From the NCBI RefSeq assembly GCF_019749375.1, contig NZ_JACWFE010000024.1, positions 62,001-126,000 on the forward strand: 64,000 bases of DNA, read 5' to 3'. The translations under genes were made by a program, and so were the position numbers. Shown here one piece after another: positions 10,956 through 19,017 of the stretch. Source of the DNA: Bacillus sp. S/N-304-OC-R1 (GTDB lineage Bacteria; Bacillota; Bacilli; Bacillales; Cytobacillaceae). Below the pieces are notes generated by a model. The model was not told the DNA's origin and made no database searches. It saw only the letters and a program-made list of their open reading frames with translations. How positions within the stretch are numbered: position 1 is the stretch's first letter; each line of letters starts with the position of its first letter.

Positions 10956-11720
10956 TTGAAGAAAAGTATAGCAGTAAAAGATATTTTGATTGGAGAAGGC
11001 TCGCCTAAAATATGTGTTCCTATCATCGGTGAAAATCTAGATCAGATTATAGATGAGGCTGTCCAAATAAAAACACTTGGTCCAGACCTTGCTGAGTGGC
11101 GTGTTGATTTTTTCCAGGATGTTGAGGATATAGATAAAGTAGCAAAAGCTTTAAAAAAAATTCATGAAATCCTAACACCTATTCCGATAATCTTTACTTT
11201 CAGAAGTGCTAAGGAGGGTGGAGAAAAAGAAGTTAGTCTGGAATATTATACAGAACTAAACAAAGCAATGATAGAAACCGGATTAGCGGATATTGTTGAT
11301 GTTGAATTATTCTGCGGCGAGGAAATCGTTACAGAAGTTGTAAGATTTGCTCATACCTATAACGTATTTGTGATCATTTCTAATCATGACTTTGAAAAGA
11401 CTCCATCAAAAGAGGAAATAGTAAAACGATTGCGGAAGGCACAGGAGCTCGGAGGGGATCTTCCAAAAATTGCAGTAATGCCAGCAACATCAAATGATGT
11501 CCTAACTCTACTTGATGCTACAATCACGATGCATGATCAATATGCAGATCGTCCAATCATAACAATGTCAATGGCAGGAAAAGGCGTTGTCAGCAGATTA
11601 TCAGGAGAGATCTTTGGCTCTAGCATTACATTTGGTGCCGCTAAAAAAGCATCTGCCCCCGGACAAATTGCTGTCTCGGAGCTACGGCAAATATTAAATC
11701 TTCTGCACTTAAATATGTAA
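10956..11720 (+). CDS. aroD: Type I 3-dehydroquinate dehydratase
   Basis: Dehydrates 3-dehydroquinate to 3-dehydroshikimate through a Schiff base. From the TTG at 10956 (behind AAAGGAGCGGAGAG) it is 254 aa, the usual length of the class I enzyme. Catalytic His is H144 in SNHDFEKTP and the Schiff-base Lys is K171 in PKIAVMP. An in-frame GTG at 10893 would overlap aroK and has no ribosome site. With aroK it forms a two-gene plus-strand unit between bofC and the coxA-like gene; in B. subtilis csbX occupies this general place. Confidence 0.93.
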   Translation: MKKSIAVKDILIGEGSPKICVPIIGENLDQIIDEAVQIKTLGPDLAEWRVDFFQDVEDIDKVAKALKKIHEILTPIPIIFTFRSAKEGGEKEVSLEYYTELNKAMIETGLADIVDVELFCGEEIVTEVVRFAHTYNVFVIISNHDFEKTPSKEEIVKRLRKAQELGGDLPKIAVMPATSNDVLTLLDATITMHDQYADRPIITMSMAGKGVVSRLSGEIFGSSITFGAAKKASAPGQIAVSELRQILNLLHLNM

Positions 11721-11749
11721 GGAGCAAAGTTAAGCTTTGCTCCTTTCAT
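11720..11749 (+). terminator. Bidirectional terminator between aroD and the coxA-like gene
   Basis: AGGAGCAAAG (11720-11729) pairs with CTTTGCTCCT (11735-11744), followed by TTT on the plus strand. The facing lipoprotein gene ends at 11750, so the hairpin can serve both. Confidence 0.8.
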
Positions 11750-12415
11750 TTATCGCTTTTTCAATGCGTTGAAAATATTTTGCGTATCTAAATTTATTTG
11801 ATCCCGAGGTCCGCCTTCCCGTAAATCATTGTCGATTGCCTTTATTCGATTAAAGGTAGCTTGATCTGAAACAATATGTGCCTTTTTTCCATTCAAGTAT
11901 GGTTTTACGGCTTTACGGATTTTTGCAAACGTTTCTTTCTCTTTATTATTATTAGCAAGGTGCACCGCAATAAGCACTTCATTTCCATTAACAAGAGATT
12001 GTACATCTCTTACATTATTTACGTGAGCCGCCCCATTAACTCGATTAATTAAATTTCCATCATATCCCTCATAATAGGAAGATCGCGGTTTTCTTTCTGT
12101 ATTACCTAAATGTCCATGATAATTAGCATCACCTCTTACAAACCCATTGTTTCGAAGGCGCTGATAGTTTTGATCATGATCATTTAAGCTATTGTTCATC
12201 CATTCAGTAATAGGTCCATCATTGTCGGTTTCATCAAGAATACGGGCATTACCCCCGCCATTTCGCTCATTATCGCTATTTGAATAATAACCTACAGGCT
12301 GAACCGTATTGTTTCGGCGGTCTTGAACAGCGGTTTCATTATCATTAATTCCACATCCTACTAATCCAATGGTCAATAGGGTTGCTGCCGGAATGGCAAA
12401 GAGCTTTTTATTCAA
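11750..12415 (-). CDS. YhcN/YlaJ-family sporulation lipoprotein (CoxA/YrbB-like)
   Basis: 221 aa lipoprotein. The TTG start at 12415 (behind GAGGGAGG) gives a short basic N-terminus, a hydrophobic stretch and the lipobox IGLVGC with Cys21 as lipidation site. An N/G/R-rich linker of about 90 residues follows, then a C-terminal YhcN/YlaJ domain (DVQSLVNGNEVLIAVHLAN). B. subtilis has the spore cortex-associated protein CoxA (YrbB) at the same position beside safA, so spore inner-membrane or cortex location is likely. Biochemical function is unknown. Confidence 0.82.
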   Translation of the reverse strand: MNKKLFAIPAATLLTIGLVGCGINDNETAVQDRRNNTVQPVGYYSNSDNERNGGGNARILDETDNDGPITEWMNNSLNDHDQNYQRLRNNGFVRGDANYHGHLGNTERKPRSSYYEGYDGNLINRVNGAAHVNNVRDVQSLVNGNEVLIAVHLANNNKEKETFAKIRKAVKPYLNGKKAHIVSDQATFNRIKAIDNDLREGGPRDQINLDTQNIFNALKKR

Positions 12416-12500
12416 GCGAAAACCTCCCTCGCTAATGTAAAGCATGAGCAATGAGCTCATTATTAGGGTGGCAGGTTTACCTTGCTTTCATTCTGTCCAG

Positions 12501-13490
12501 TTACGACCAATTACGCTTTTCAACTTTTTCTTTTAATAGCTGGCCAAATTCTTGCCGCTCCTTAAACTGACCTGCAGTAAGGCTTAGCAATTGTTCAATC
12601 TTTCCTTTCTGAAAATACGTTTTATCTCTCATTGCCCTGTTCCATTCCCTGAAAATATCTGTTGGATACGCGAGACCATATAAAAATCCTTTATCAAGCA
12701 AATAGGGCTGAAGGATTTCATATTCCTCCAACTCTTTGTAAGACCAATTTAAAAAAGGCAATATTCTGTTGGCATACTGAAGATAGTCCGAATGTGGATT
12801 TCCGATGCTAATTAAATCAAAATCAATGATAAAAATTTCACCATTTTTTGTCCGCAGAAAATTATGGTGAGCAACATCACCATGAAGAATTACATTATTA
12901 CTGCTTTGGAAATAATTAGCTTCCTCCTGTATTCCTTTTAAAGACCAATCAGCCCATACTAACAGCTCATCTATTATTTCTTTTTGGACAAAGTATTTTA
13001 TATTTGGCAAATAATTCAAAAAAATTGCAGCTCGTTCATTCCATTTTTCAAATTGCTTAAAAAAAGGGATATCGAATTGGAATTGATCTGCTAACTGATC
13101 TGTAACACTGTGGAAATGCTTTAATATTTTTAATCCATCAAGCCTATCTTCACTGTTCTTATAAGTAAATGATACTTCGGAAGGATTTATATATTCGAGA
13201 CACATATAGAAGATATTTTCAAAATACAATGGCGATGGTTTTGCAAGTGAATAGAAGGAATAAGTGTTTGTAAATCCAATATGTCTTAATGAGGACAAAA
13301 AGTCTTCCTGCTGCTTGAGCCGAGAATAGGTTGGAAAACCCTTTAAAATAAATTCCATCTCTTTTGCTTTAATATAAAAAACTTGATTTCTAATTGGTGT
13401 TATTTTTTCGATTGAAACGGGGAGGTTTTTTTGTAAATAGGAGAAGAGACGATTATGAAATAAATCGTCTCCCCTATTATTAATCTTCAT
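12501..13490 (-). CDS. CotS-family spore coat protein, APH-like kinase fold
   Basis: About 329 aa. The central block VILHGDVAHHNFLR plus EIFIIDFDLISIGNPHSDY is the catalytic-loop and metal-binding region of the aminoglycoside-phosphotransferase/CotS family. CotS-type proteins are spore coat components whose kinase activity is mostly unproven. ATG at 13490 overlaps the last 11 bases of safA, so it should be coupled to safA translation; the nominal upstream start at 13550 would overlap safA by 71 bp and has no ribosome site. Pairing with safA suggests a job in coat assembly. ysxE, further right, is a second member of the family. Confidence 0.78.
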   Translation of the reverse strand: MKINNRGDDLFHNRLFSYLQKNLPVSIEKITPIRNQVFYIKAKEMEFILKGFPTYSRLKQQEDFLSSLRHIGFTNTYSFYSLAKPSPLYFENIFYMCLEYINPSEVSFTYKNSEDRLDGLKILKHFHSVTDQLADQFQFDIPFFKQFEKWNERAAIFLNYLPNIKYFVQKEIIDELLVWADWSLKGIQEEANYFQSSNNVILHGDVAHHNFLRTKNGEIFIIDFDLISIGNPHSDYLQYANRILPFLNWSYKELEEYEILQPYLLDKGFLYGLAYPTDIFREWNRAMRDKTYFQKGKIEQLLSLTAGQFKERQEFGQLLKEKVEKRNWS

Positions 13491-15153
13491 ATTCACTGCT
13501 TTCTTCGAAGCTGCGAGGCATCCCGAAAGCCTGCCCCCCCATAGGTCCATATCCGTATGGGTTCATATATGGATTCATTTGTCCAGTCATTGGGTATCCC
13601 ATTTGCTGGCCATATGGTGCACCATACATAGGAGCTGCTCCCATTTCATATGTTCCATAACCCGGATTATATGCCCCTTGGACCATTTGCGGCCCACCAC
13701 AACCACAATCCTCTTTTGCTGCTTGAACTGGCATCATCGGCATTTGTGCCTGGGTTGGCATCATTGGCATTTGACTTTGTACTGGCATCATTGGCATCTG
13801 ACTTTGTGCCGGCATCATTGGCATCTGACTTTGTGCCGGCATCATTGGCATCTGACTTTGTGCCGGCATTATTGGCATCTGTGCTTCAGTAGGCATTAAT
13901 GGCATTTGTGCTTCCTCCATTACGCCCTGGACCTGTGGCATCGGCGCCATTTGCGGATACCCATATGGTTCACACATTTGTGGATATACGTATGGCATTG
14001 GTTCACAGAATCCCGAGCCAGGCATTACCGGAGATACAGGGTACATTTGGGCAGGATAAGGAGGACATGCTACCTCTGGATATTCAAAGGCCTGCTGCAT
14101 AATCGGTGCAGTATAAGTTGGCTGTAGCGGCATCTGAGGAGCAGCTTGCTCAGCTCCCATTACATGCGCTGGCATTTGTGCTGCACCCATTAATGGTGCT
14201 GGCATTTGTGCTCCAGAATAGGCTGGACTCGTATATGGCATATGGTGCATTGGCATTGAAGAAGATGATTCATCACTCTCTACACCTGCTAAACCATGAT
14301 GCGGCATTTGATACATTGGCGCAGCTGGTGCTTGATACATCGGCATAGCTGCTCCCTGAACTTGCGGATAGCCATAAGCTTGTGGGTATCCTCCAGGTAA
14401 ACCAGTTCCTGGCATTACTGGAGAAACAGGATAGAAACTTTGTGGGTAATATGGTAACATCGGCTGATTAACCCCTCCTTGATGTGTATAAACAAATGAT
14501 TCACTCTCAATTGATTCTGGGCTCTCTTGGGCTATGGGCTTAACTGGCGGAAGGATATTTACTGGTTTTGGCGGCAGTTGTGGTGGTTGCTTTAACAGTT
14601 CTTGCGGCATTTGTTTCGGTAATTCTTTCGGGAGCGGTTTTAGTGGTTCTTGCGGCATTTGTTTCGGCAGTTCTTGCGGCAGCTGTTTTAGCGGTTCTTG
14701 TGGCATTTGTTTTGGAAGTTCTTTTGGCATTTGTTTCGGTAATTCTTTTGGCAGTTGTTTCGGCACTTCCTTCGGTGCAGGCTGTTGTGCTGATAAATTA
14801 GCCATATTCAACATATAATAATTATTAATGTCAATTTCTGAAACAATCGGTTTTGGCATTTTTGGAGCATATTGTTTAGCTGGTACTTCTTTTGGTGGTG
14901 CCTGAATTGGCATCTCCTTAATCGGCATTTCCTTTTTAGCACCCATACTGACTTTTGTTTCCGGCACGCCCCCAATAGGAGCTTCTTTTTTAATGGATCC
15001 TCCTGATCCTGGAACTTTTATTTTCATACCGGGCATAATCATATCAGGATTGCTGAGCTGTGTATTCATCTTTTTCAGCTCTTCAAAATTCACGCCGTAC
15101 TTTTTGGCGATCTTCCAAAGAGTATCCCCTTTTTGTACGATATGGATCTTCAC
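13480..15153 (-). CDS. safA: SafA, spore coat morphogenetic protein with N-terminal LysM
   Basis: SafA binds cortex peptidoglycan through its LysM domain, partners SpoVID and recruits inner coat proteins. GTG at 15153 follows AGGAGGG. LysM covers about residues 3-48 (KGDTLWKIAKKYGVNFEELK...MKIKVP). The remainder is low complexity: a K/P/Q-rich block with PKELPKQMPQEP-type repeats, M/P/Y/Q-rich stretches, then seven 9-residue units of the type SQMPMMPAQ, and CGCGG. 557 aa, longer than B. subtilis SafA (387 aa). SpoVID, the likely partner, is encoded at 56847-57995. Confidence 0.93.
   Translation of the reverse strand: MKIHIVQKGDTLWKIAKKYGVNFEELKKMNTQLSNPDMIMPGMKIKVPGSGGSIKKEAPIGGVPETKVSMGAKKEMPIKEMPIQAPPKEVPAKQYAPKMPKPIVSEIDINNYYMLNMANLSAQQPAPKEVPKQLPKELPKQMPKELPKQMPQEPLKQLPQELPKQMPQEPLKPLPKELPKQMPQELLKQPPQLPPKPVNILPPVKPIAQESPESIESESFVYTHQGGVNQPMLPYYPQSFYPVSPVMPGTGLPGGYPQAYGYPQVQGAAMPMYQAPAAPMYQMPHHGLAGVESDESSSSMPMHHMPYTSPAYSGAQMPAPLMGAAQMPAHVMGAEQAAPQMPLQPTYTAPIMQQAFEYPEVACPPYPAQMYPVSPVMPGSGFCEPMPYVYPQMCEPYGYPQMAPMPQVQGVMEEAQMPLMPTEAQMPIMPAQSQMPMMPAQSQMPMMPAQSQMPMMPVQSQMPMMPTQAQMPMMPVQAAKEDCGCGGPQMVQGAYNPGYGTYEMGAAPMYGAPYGQQMGYPMTGQMNPYMNPYGYGPMGGQAFGMPRSFEESSEYED
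13723..13911. repeat. Seven in-frame 27-bp tandem units within safA
   Basis: Each unit encodes (A/S)QMP(M/L/I)MP(A/V/T)(Q/E). The middle copies are nearly identical at DNA level (the plus strand reads CATCATTGGCATCTGACTT repeatedly), which favours slippage or recombination. Confidence 0.9.
14572..14787. repeat. In-frame K/P/Q-rich degenerate repeat block of safA
   Basis: Successive P-K-(Q/E)-(L/M/V) and P-Q-E-P-L-K modules about 7-9 residues long. The plus strand shows recurring GGCATTTGTTTCGG and AGTTCTTGCGGC words. Confidence 0.8.
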
Positions 15154-15184
15154 TCTGATTTCCCTCCTAGTCAAATGTCCATAT

Positions 15185-15192
15185 AGTGTATG
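15185..15192 (-). promoter_or_regulatory. Sigma-E/sigma-K-type -10 box for safA
   Basis: On the minus strand CATACACT, then A, matches the -10 consensus of sigma-E (CATACAnT) fully and of sigma-K (CATAnnnTA). It lies about 32 nt before the safA GTG. The -35 region is weak. safA is known to be mother-cell transcribed. Confidence 0.5.
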
Positions 15193-15283
15193 TTAAAATG
15201 GGCAATTTGCTAACAATCCTACACAAAAACTTATGCAATTATTATTAATAATATGATTGGAGCCCTATTTTACAACTATTTTT

Positions 15284-15316
15284 ACGAAAAAATAAAACCT
15301 CCTAAATGGAAGTTTT
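15284..15316 (-). terminator. Terminator of the nadBCA operon
   Basis: On the minus strand AAAACTTCC, a short loop, GGAGGTTTT, then ATTTTTTC. The left arm overlaps the nadA stop codon. Confidence 0.75.
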
Positions 15317-16421
15317 AAGATTGGACTAACATTCTGTCTAATGCAAGCTTAGCATTTGCTGCAATTGCTTCGTCCACTTTGATTCGATTGTGTTCCTCTC
15401 CTTGTTCAATAGTCTCTAAACACCAAACAAGATGAGGCAAATCAATTCTATTCATCGTCAAACAAGGGCACATATGCGGATTTAAAGAGATAATTTGTTT
15501 ATCTTGGTGCTGATTTATAATTCGATTTACTAAATTCATCTCTGTTCCAATTGCCCAGGAAGAGCCTGCTTCAGAATTATTAATTGCATCAATAATATAG
15601 TTTGTTGATCCTGCCATATCGGAGAGTTCCACTACTTCCCTTGAGCATTCCGGATGAACAATTATTTTCATTTCAGGATAGTTTCTGCGAACTTGCTCAA
15701 TGTTTGCAACTGTAAAATTTTCATGAACAGAGCAGTGGCCTTTCCAAAGGATTACTTTAATATTTTCTAATGGTCCTTTATGTTCAAGTTTGTCGCTGAT
15801 TGGATTCCAAACCGCCATCTCATCTAAACCAACACCGAGATTATAAGCTGTATTTCTCCCAAGATGCTGGTCAGGTAAAAATAATATCCGCGATTTTTGC
15901 CCAAACGCCCATTGAACCATTTTTTCTGCATTCGATGAAGTAACAGTTGCCCCTCCATGAATCCCAACGAATGACTTAATCGCTGCTGTTGAGTTTACAT
16001 ATGTTAGCGGAAGAATCGTTTCTCCAAATAAGTCTATTAATTTTCCCCACGCTCTTTCCGTTTGATAAATATCCGCCATATCTGCCATTGAACAGCCTGC
16101 ACGCATATCTGGAAGATATACTTTTTGATCTTCGGTTGTTAATATATCAGCTGTTTCAGCCATGAAATGAACACCGCAAAATACAATGTGCTCTGCTTCT
16201 TTATTCTCCTCAGAAAGCTGAGCCAGCCTTAATGAATCGCCAGTTGCATCAGCAAACTGAATCACTTCATCCTTTTGATAATGGTGACCTGGGATGAATA
16301 ATTTACTCCCAAGCTTTTCTTTAATTGTCCTTACTCGACCTTCCAATTCCACTGTTGTCATATTTCTATATTTCTCCGGAAGAACGTTAAGATTTTTTTC
16401 AAGTGTTTGAAATAAGTTCAT
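15315..16421 (-). CDS. nadA: Quinolinate synthase A
   Basis: Condenses iminoaspartate with dihydroxyacetone phosphate to quinolinate using a [4Fe-4S] cluster. ATG at 16421 behind AAGGGGGAAA gives 368 aa, the same length as B. subtilis NadA; an in-frame ATG at 16451 lacks a ribosome site. The cluster cysteines fall at the same numbers as in B. subtilis: C110 (MRAGCSM), C230 (KGHCSVH) and C320 (CPC), with C318 also conserved. Third gene of the nadB-nadC-nadA operon. The cluster is probably supplied by the divergent NifS-type desulfurase. Confidence 0.97.
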   Translation of the reverse strand: MNLFQTLEKNLNVLPEKYRNMTTVELEGRVRTIKEKLGSKLFIPGHHYQKDEVIQFADATGDSLRLAQLSEENKEAEHIVFCGVHFMAETADILTTEDQKVYLPDMRAGCSMADMADIYQTERAWGKLIDLFGETILPLTYVNSTAAIKSFVGIHGGATVTSSNAEKMVQWAFGQKSRILFLPDQHLGRNTAYNLGVGLDEMAVWNPISDKLEHKGPLENIKVILWKGHCSVHENFTVANIEQVRRNYPEMKIIVHPECSREVVELSDMAGSTNYIIDAINNSEAGSSWAIGTEMNLVNRIINQHQDKQIISLNPHMCPCLTMNRIDLPHLVWCLETIEQGEEHNRIKVDEAIAANAKLALDRMLVQS

Positions 16422-16463
16422 TCCATTTTCCCCCTTTACTCTTTTTCTCAAAAATTACTTATT

Positions 16464-17300
16464 TTACTCAAAGCTAACCTTCACACTTATATCTAAAGAT
16501 TTAACTGAATGGGTTAAGAATCCAAGTGAGATAAAGTCAACTCCAGTGTCTCTGTAACCGGCAAGATTTTCTAGTGTAATCCCTCCTGATGCTTCGGTAA
16601 TAATTCCATCAGGCACACACTGAATCCATTCCTTAATTTCTTCCGGCTGCCTGTTATCAAACATAATGACATCTGCCTTTGCAGCCGCAGCTTCTAATAC
16701 TTGTTCTTTTGTCTCCGTCTCGACTTCAATTTTCACCATATGTCCAGCGCTAGCACGGACAGCTTGAACAGCATTTTGAATAGAGCCTGCAAATGAAATA
16801 TGATTATCTTTAATCATGACCGCATCATAAAGGCCAAATCGGTGATTATAGCCCCCTCCGCAGCGTACTGCATATTTCTCTAACATTCTCAGTCCAGGTG
16901 TTGTTTTTCTTGTATCACAAATTTTTGTGTGAGTACTGTTTAACTCTGAAACCGCTTTATTTGTAATCGTTGCAATTCCACTCATTCTCTGAAGAAGGTT
17001 AAGGATCACTCTTTCACCCTTTAATAATTCTGCTGCCTTCCCTTCGGCAGCAGCCAATAATTGACCTTTTTCAATGCGATCGCCATCTTTTACATGCACT
17101 TTTGTCATTATGTCATTATCCAAAACAGAAAATCCTGTACGAATTATTTCTTCACCACAGAAGATTCCATTTTCCTTAGAAAGAAAAACAATTTTTCCTT
17201 TTTTTTCGTTTCCAAAAATAAGCTCACTCGTGATATCACGCTCTCCAATATCTTCTATAAAAAATTGCTCAAGTTGCAACCGCAGCTTTAGTTTGTTCAT
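16464..17300 (-). CDS. nadC: Nicotinate-nucleotide pyrophosphorylase (quinolinate phosphoribosyltransferase)
   Basis: Converts quinolinate and PRPP to nicotinate mononucleotide. ATG at 17300 behind GGATGGGAAG gives 278 aa. Family motifs: DIGERDITSE near the N-terminus, HTKICDTRKTTPGLR and AVRCGGGYNHRFGLYDAVMIKDNH in the active site, ASGGITLEN phosphate-binding loop. An ATG at 17369 would bury 100 bp in nadB and has no ribosome site. The chosen start overlaps the nadB end by 32 bp, indicating coupling. Confidence 0.95.
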   Translation of the reverse strand: MNKLKLRLQLEQFFIEDIGERDITSELIFGNEKKGKIVFLSKENGIFCGEEIIRTGFSVLDNDIMTKVHVKDGDRIEKGQLLAAAEGKAAELLKGERVILNLLQRMSGIATITNKAVSELNSTHTKICDTRKTTPGLRMLEKYAVRCGGGYNHRFGLYDAVMIKDNHISFAGSIQNAVQAVRASAGHMVKIEVETETKEQVLEAAAAKADVIMFDNRQPEEIKEWIQCVPDGIITEASGGITLENLAGYRDTGVDFISLGFLTHSVKSLDISVKVSFE

Positions 17301-18861
17301 TCTTCCCATCCTTTTTTGTTTTTCGGCAATGTATAATTTGCTTACGCAGCCAATCTTCATTATTTTCATACGGGTAATCCTGCCTGAAATGGCCCCCGCG
17401 GCTTTCCGTCCTTTTTAAAGCAGAAGCTGTTATCAGTTCGGCTGTAATTAGCATAAAAATTTTTTCTATTTCCTTAATGGGCATAGATTCAAAATTTGCT
17501 TCAAGCAAACTATTAATATTGAAACTTTCTAGCCATTGTTTTTGCTTAGTTAACCCTTCCCTTGAACGGATAATCCCCACATGATCCATCATGGATTTTT
17601 GGATGTCGGGTTTAGATGGCAGCAGCTTTGGGAACATCTTCTGATCTTTTTGCACGTCATTTATATTCCAAACTAAATACTTCACTGGTGGCGAACTATT
17701 AATCCATTTAGCTAATTGTTTCCCTGTAAATAATCCTTCTAGTAAAGAATTGCTTGCAAGCCTGTTTGCACCATGGATGCCCGTACAAGCTGCCTCACCG
17801 ATAGCATAAAGACCTGTGATACTGCTGCGGCCTATTAAATCTGTCTTAATGCCTCCCATTAAAAAGTGACTGCCTGGAACTACGGGAATAAGCGTCTCTT
17901 TCTTAAGATTGATCCCATATTGTTGACACAAAGCAGTTATAGTTGGAAAACGTTTTTCAAAGTTTGGCACATTAGCAATATCCAAAAAAACTTCCTCTCC
18001 CATTTGGAGATGATTATAAATCGTTTGGGATACTATATGTCTTGGTGCTAAATCTCCATAGGAATGAACACCTTCCATAATCGCACGCCCATCGTCCGTA
18101 ACAAGACGCCCGCCTTCACCGCGAACTGCCTCTGAAACTAGACCAACAGCATTCCCGTTAATCCTGAGCAGAGTGGGATGAAATTGAATAAATTCCATAT
18201 CAGCAACTTCAGCTCCTGCCTTATAGGCAAGCGCAATTCCATCACCTGTTACTGTCTCAGTATTTGATGTGTACGTATATAACTGTCCACAGCCGCCTGT
18301 TGCTAAAACAATATGCTCGCCAATAAAATACTCAATCCTGCCATCAGGAAATTTGCCTTTTAACCCAATACAACTGTTTCTATCCTCGTTCATTAATAAA
18401 TCGAAGACGAAAAAGTTTTCAATAATTGTAATGTTGGGATGAATATTTCCTGACATATATTGAATTATTTTTTTTCCAGTGGCGTCCCCACCGCTGTGAA
18501 CTATTCGATGTTTGCCATGTGCTCCTTCCATCCCTAATAAAAGTTCGCCGTCTCTGTTCTTATCAAATTGACATCCATCATTCATAAGGCTGTAAATTAA
18601 AGAGGGAGCTTCCTGAGTTAACTTTTTGACAGCTTCGGGATCATTATGAAATCGTCCAGCTTCTAACGTATCGTCATAATGCTTATCCGGATGATCATCA
18701 CTTGCAATTGCTGCTGCAATCCCCCCTTGAGCAAAATAAGAATTACTATTTATTAAATTAGACTTTGTGAGAACTATCACATTTAAATCATAGCGAAGGC
18801 TCCTTGCTAGCTGCAAAGCTGCTATTCCGCTACCAATTATAATTACATTTGCCTGTTTCAT
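17269..18861 (-). CDS. nadB: L-aspartate oxidase
   Basis: FAD enzyme that oxidises aspartate to iminoaspartate, first step of de novo NAD synthesis. ATG at 18861 behind ACAGGAGGT gives 530 aa. FAD-binding GSGIAALQLARSL lies at residues 8-20. The block SNSYFAQGGIAAA, catalytic region EFIQFHPT and GEAACTGIHGANRLASNSLLEGL are all present. First gene of the operon; transcription should be controlled by NiaR at the operator just upstream. Confidence 0.97.
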   Translation of the reverse strand: MKQANVIIIGSGIAALQLARSLRYDLNVIVLTKSNLINSNSYFAQGGIAAAIASDDHPDKHYDDTLEAGRFHNDPEAVKKLTQEAPSLIYSLMNDGCQFDKNRDGELLLGMEGAHGKHRIVHSGGDATGKKIIQYMSGNIHPNITIIENFFVFDLLMNEDRNSCIGLKGKFPDGRIEYFIGEHIVLATGGCGQLYTYTSNTETVTGDGIALAYKAGAEVADMEFIQFHPTLLRINGNAVGLVSEAVRGEGGRLVTDDGRAIMEGVHSYGDLAPRHIVSQTIYNHLQMGEEVFLDIANVPNFEKRFPTITALCQQYGINLKKETLIPVVPGSHFLMGGIKTDLIGRSSITGLYAIGEAACTGIHGANRLASNSLLEGLFTGKQLAKWINSSPPVKYLVWNINDVQKDQKMFPKLLPSKPDIQKSMMDHVGIIRSREGLTKQKQWLESFNINSLLEANFESMPIKEIEKIFMLITAELITASALKRTESRGGHFRQDYPYENNEDWLRKQIIHCRKTKKDGKNEQTKAAVAT

Positions 18862-18875
18862 TTTTACCTCCTGTT

Positions 18876-18900
18876 TATACAGGTGTCTTGACACTTATAT
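18876..18900. promoter_or_regulatory. NiaR (YrxA) operator between nadB and nifS
   Basis: TATACAGGTGTCTTGACACT, followed by TATAT, is an imperfect palindrome around GGTGTC-TT-GACACT. It lies 15-40 bp upstream of the nadB start in the 156-bp divergent region, where a NAD-responsive repressor would block nadB and possibly nifS. niaR itself is the second gene on the other side. TTGACA inside the palindrome could also be a -35 for nifS. Confidence 0.7.
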
Positions 18901-19017
18901 TTACATAGAATTAAACTTATGACAAGAGTTTTTTAGATTTATAATGAATTCCAACACTAAATCTTCTATAACAAGACTTCATAGCACATAAGAATATCAA
19001 TATGGAGCTGAAAAGGA

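Noticed and set aside
13723..13911. Regular repeats that could look like a CRISPR array
   Set aside because: Units are contiguous, 27 bp, in frame with SafA and have no spacers.
13579..14818. Several plus-strand reading frames opposite safA
   Set aside because: Artefacts of the 27-bp and K/P/Q repeats read on the wrong strand (H/W/L- or G/C/S-rich products).
18894..18925. nadB promoter boxes (TTGTCA with TAAATA or TATAAG)
   Set aside because: Spacing or -10 match not acceptable for any combination; only the operator is called.
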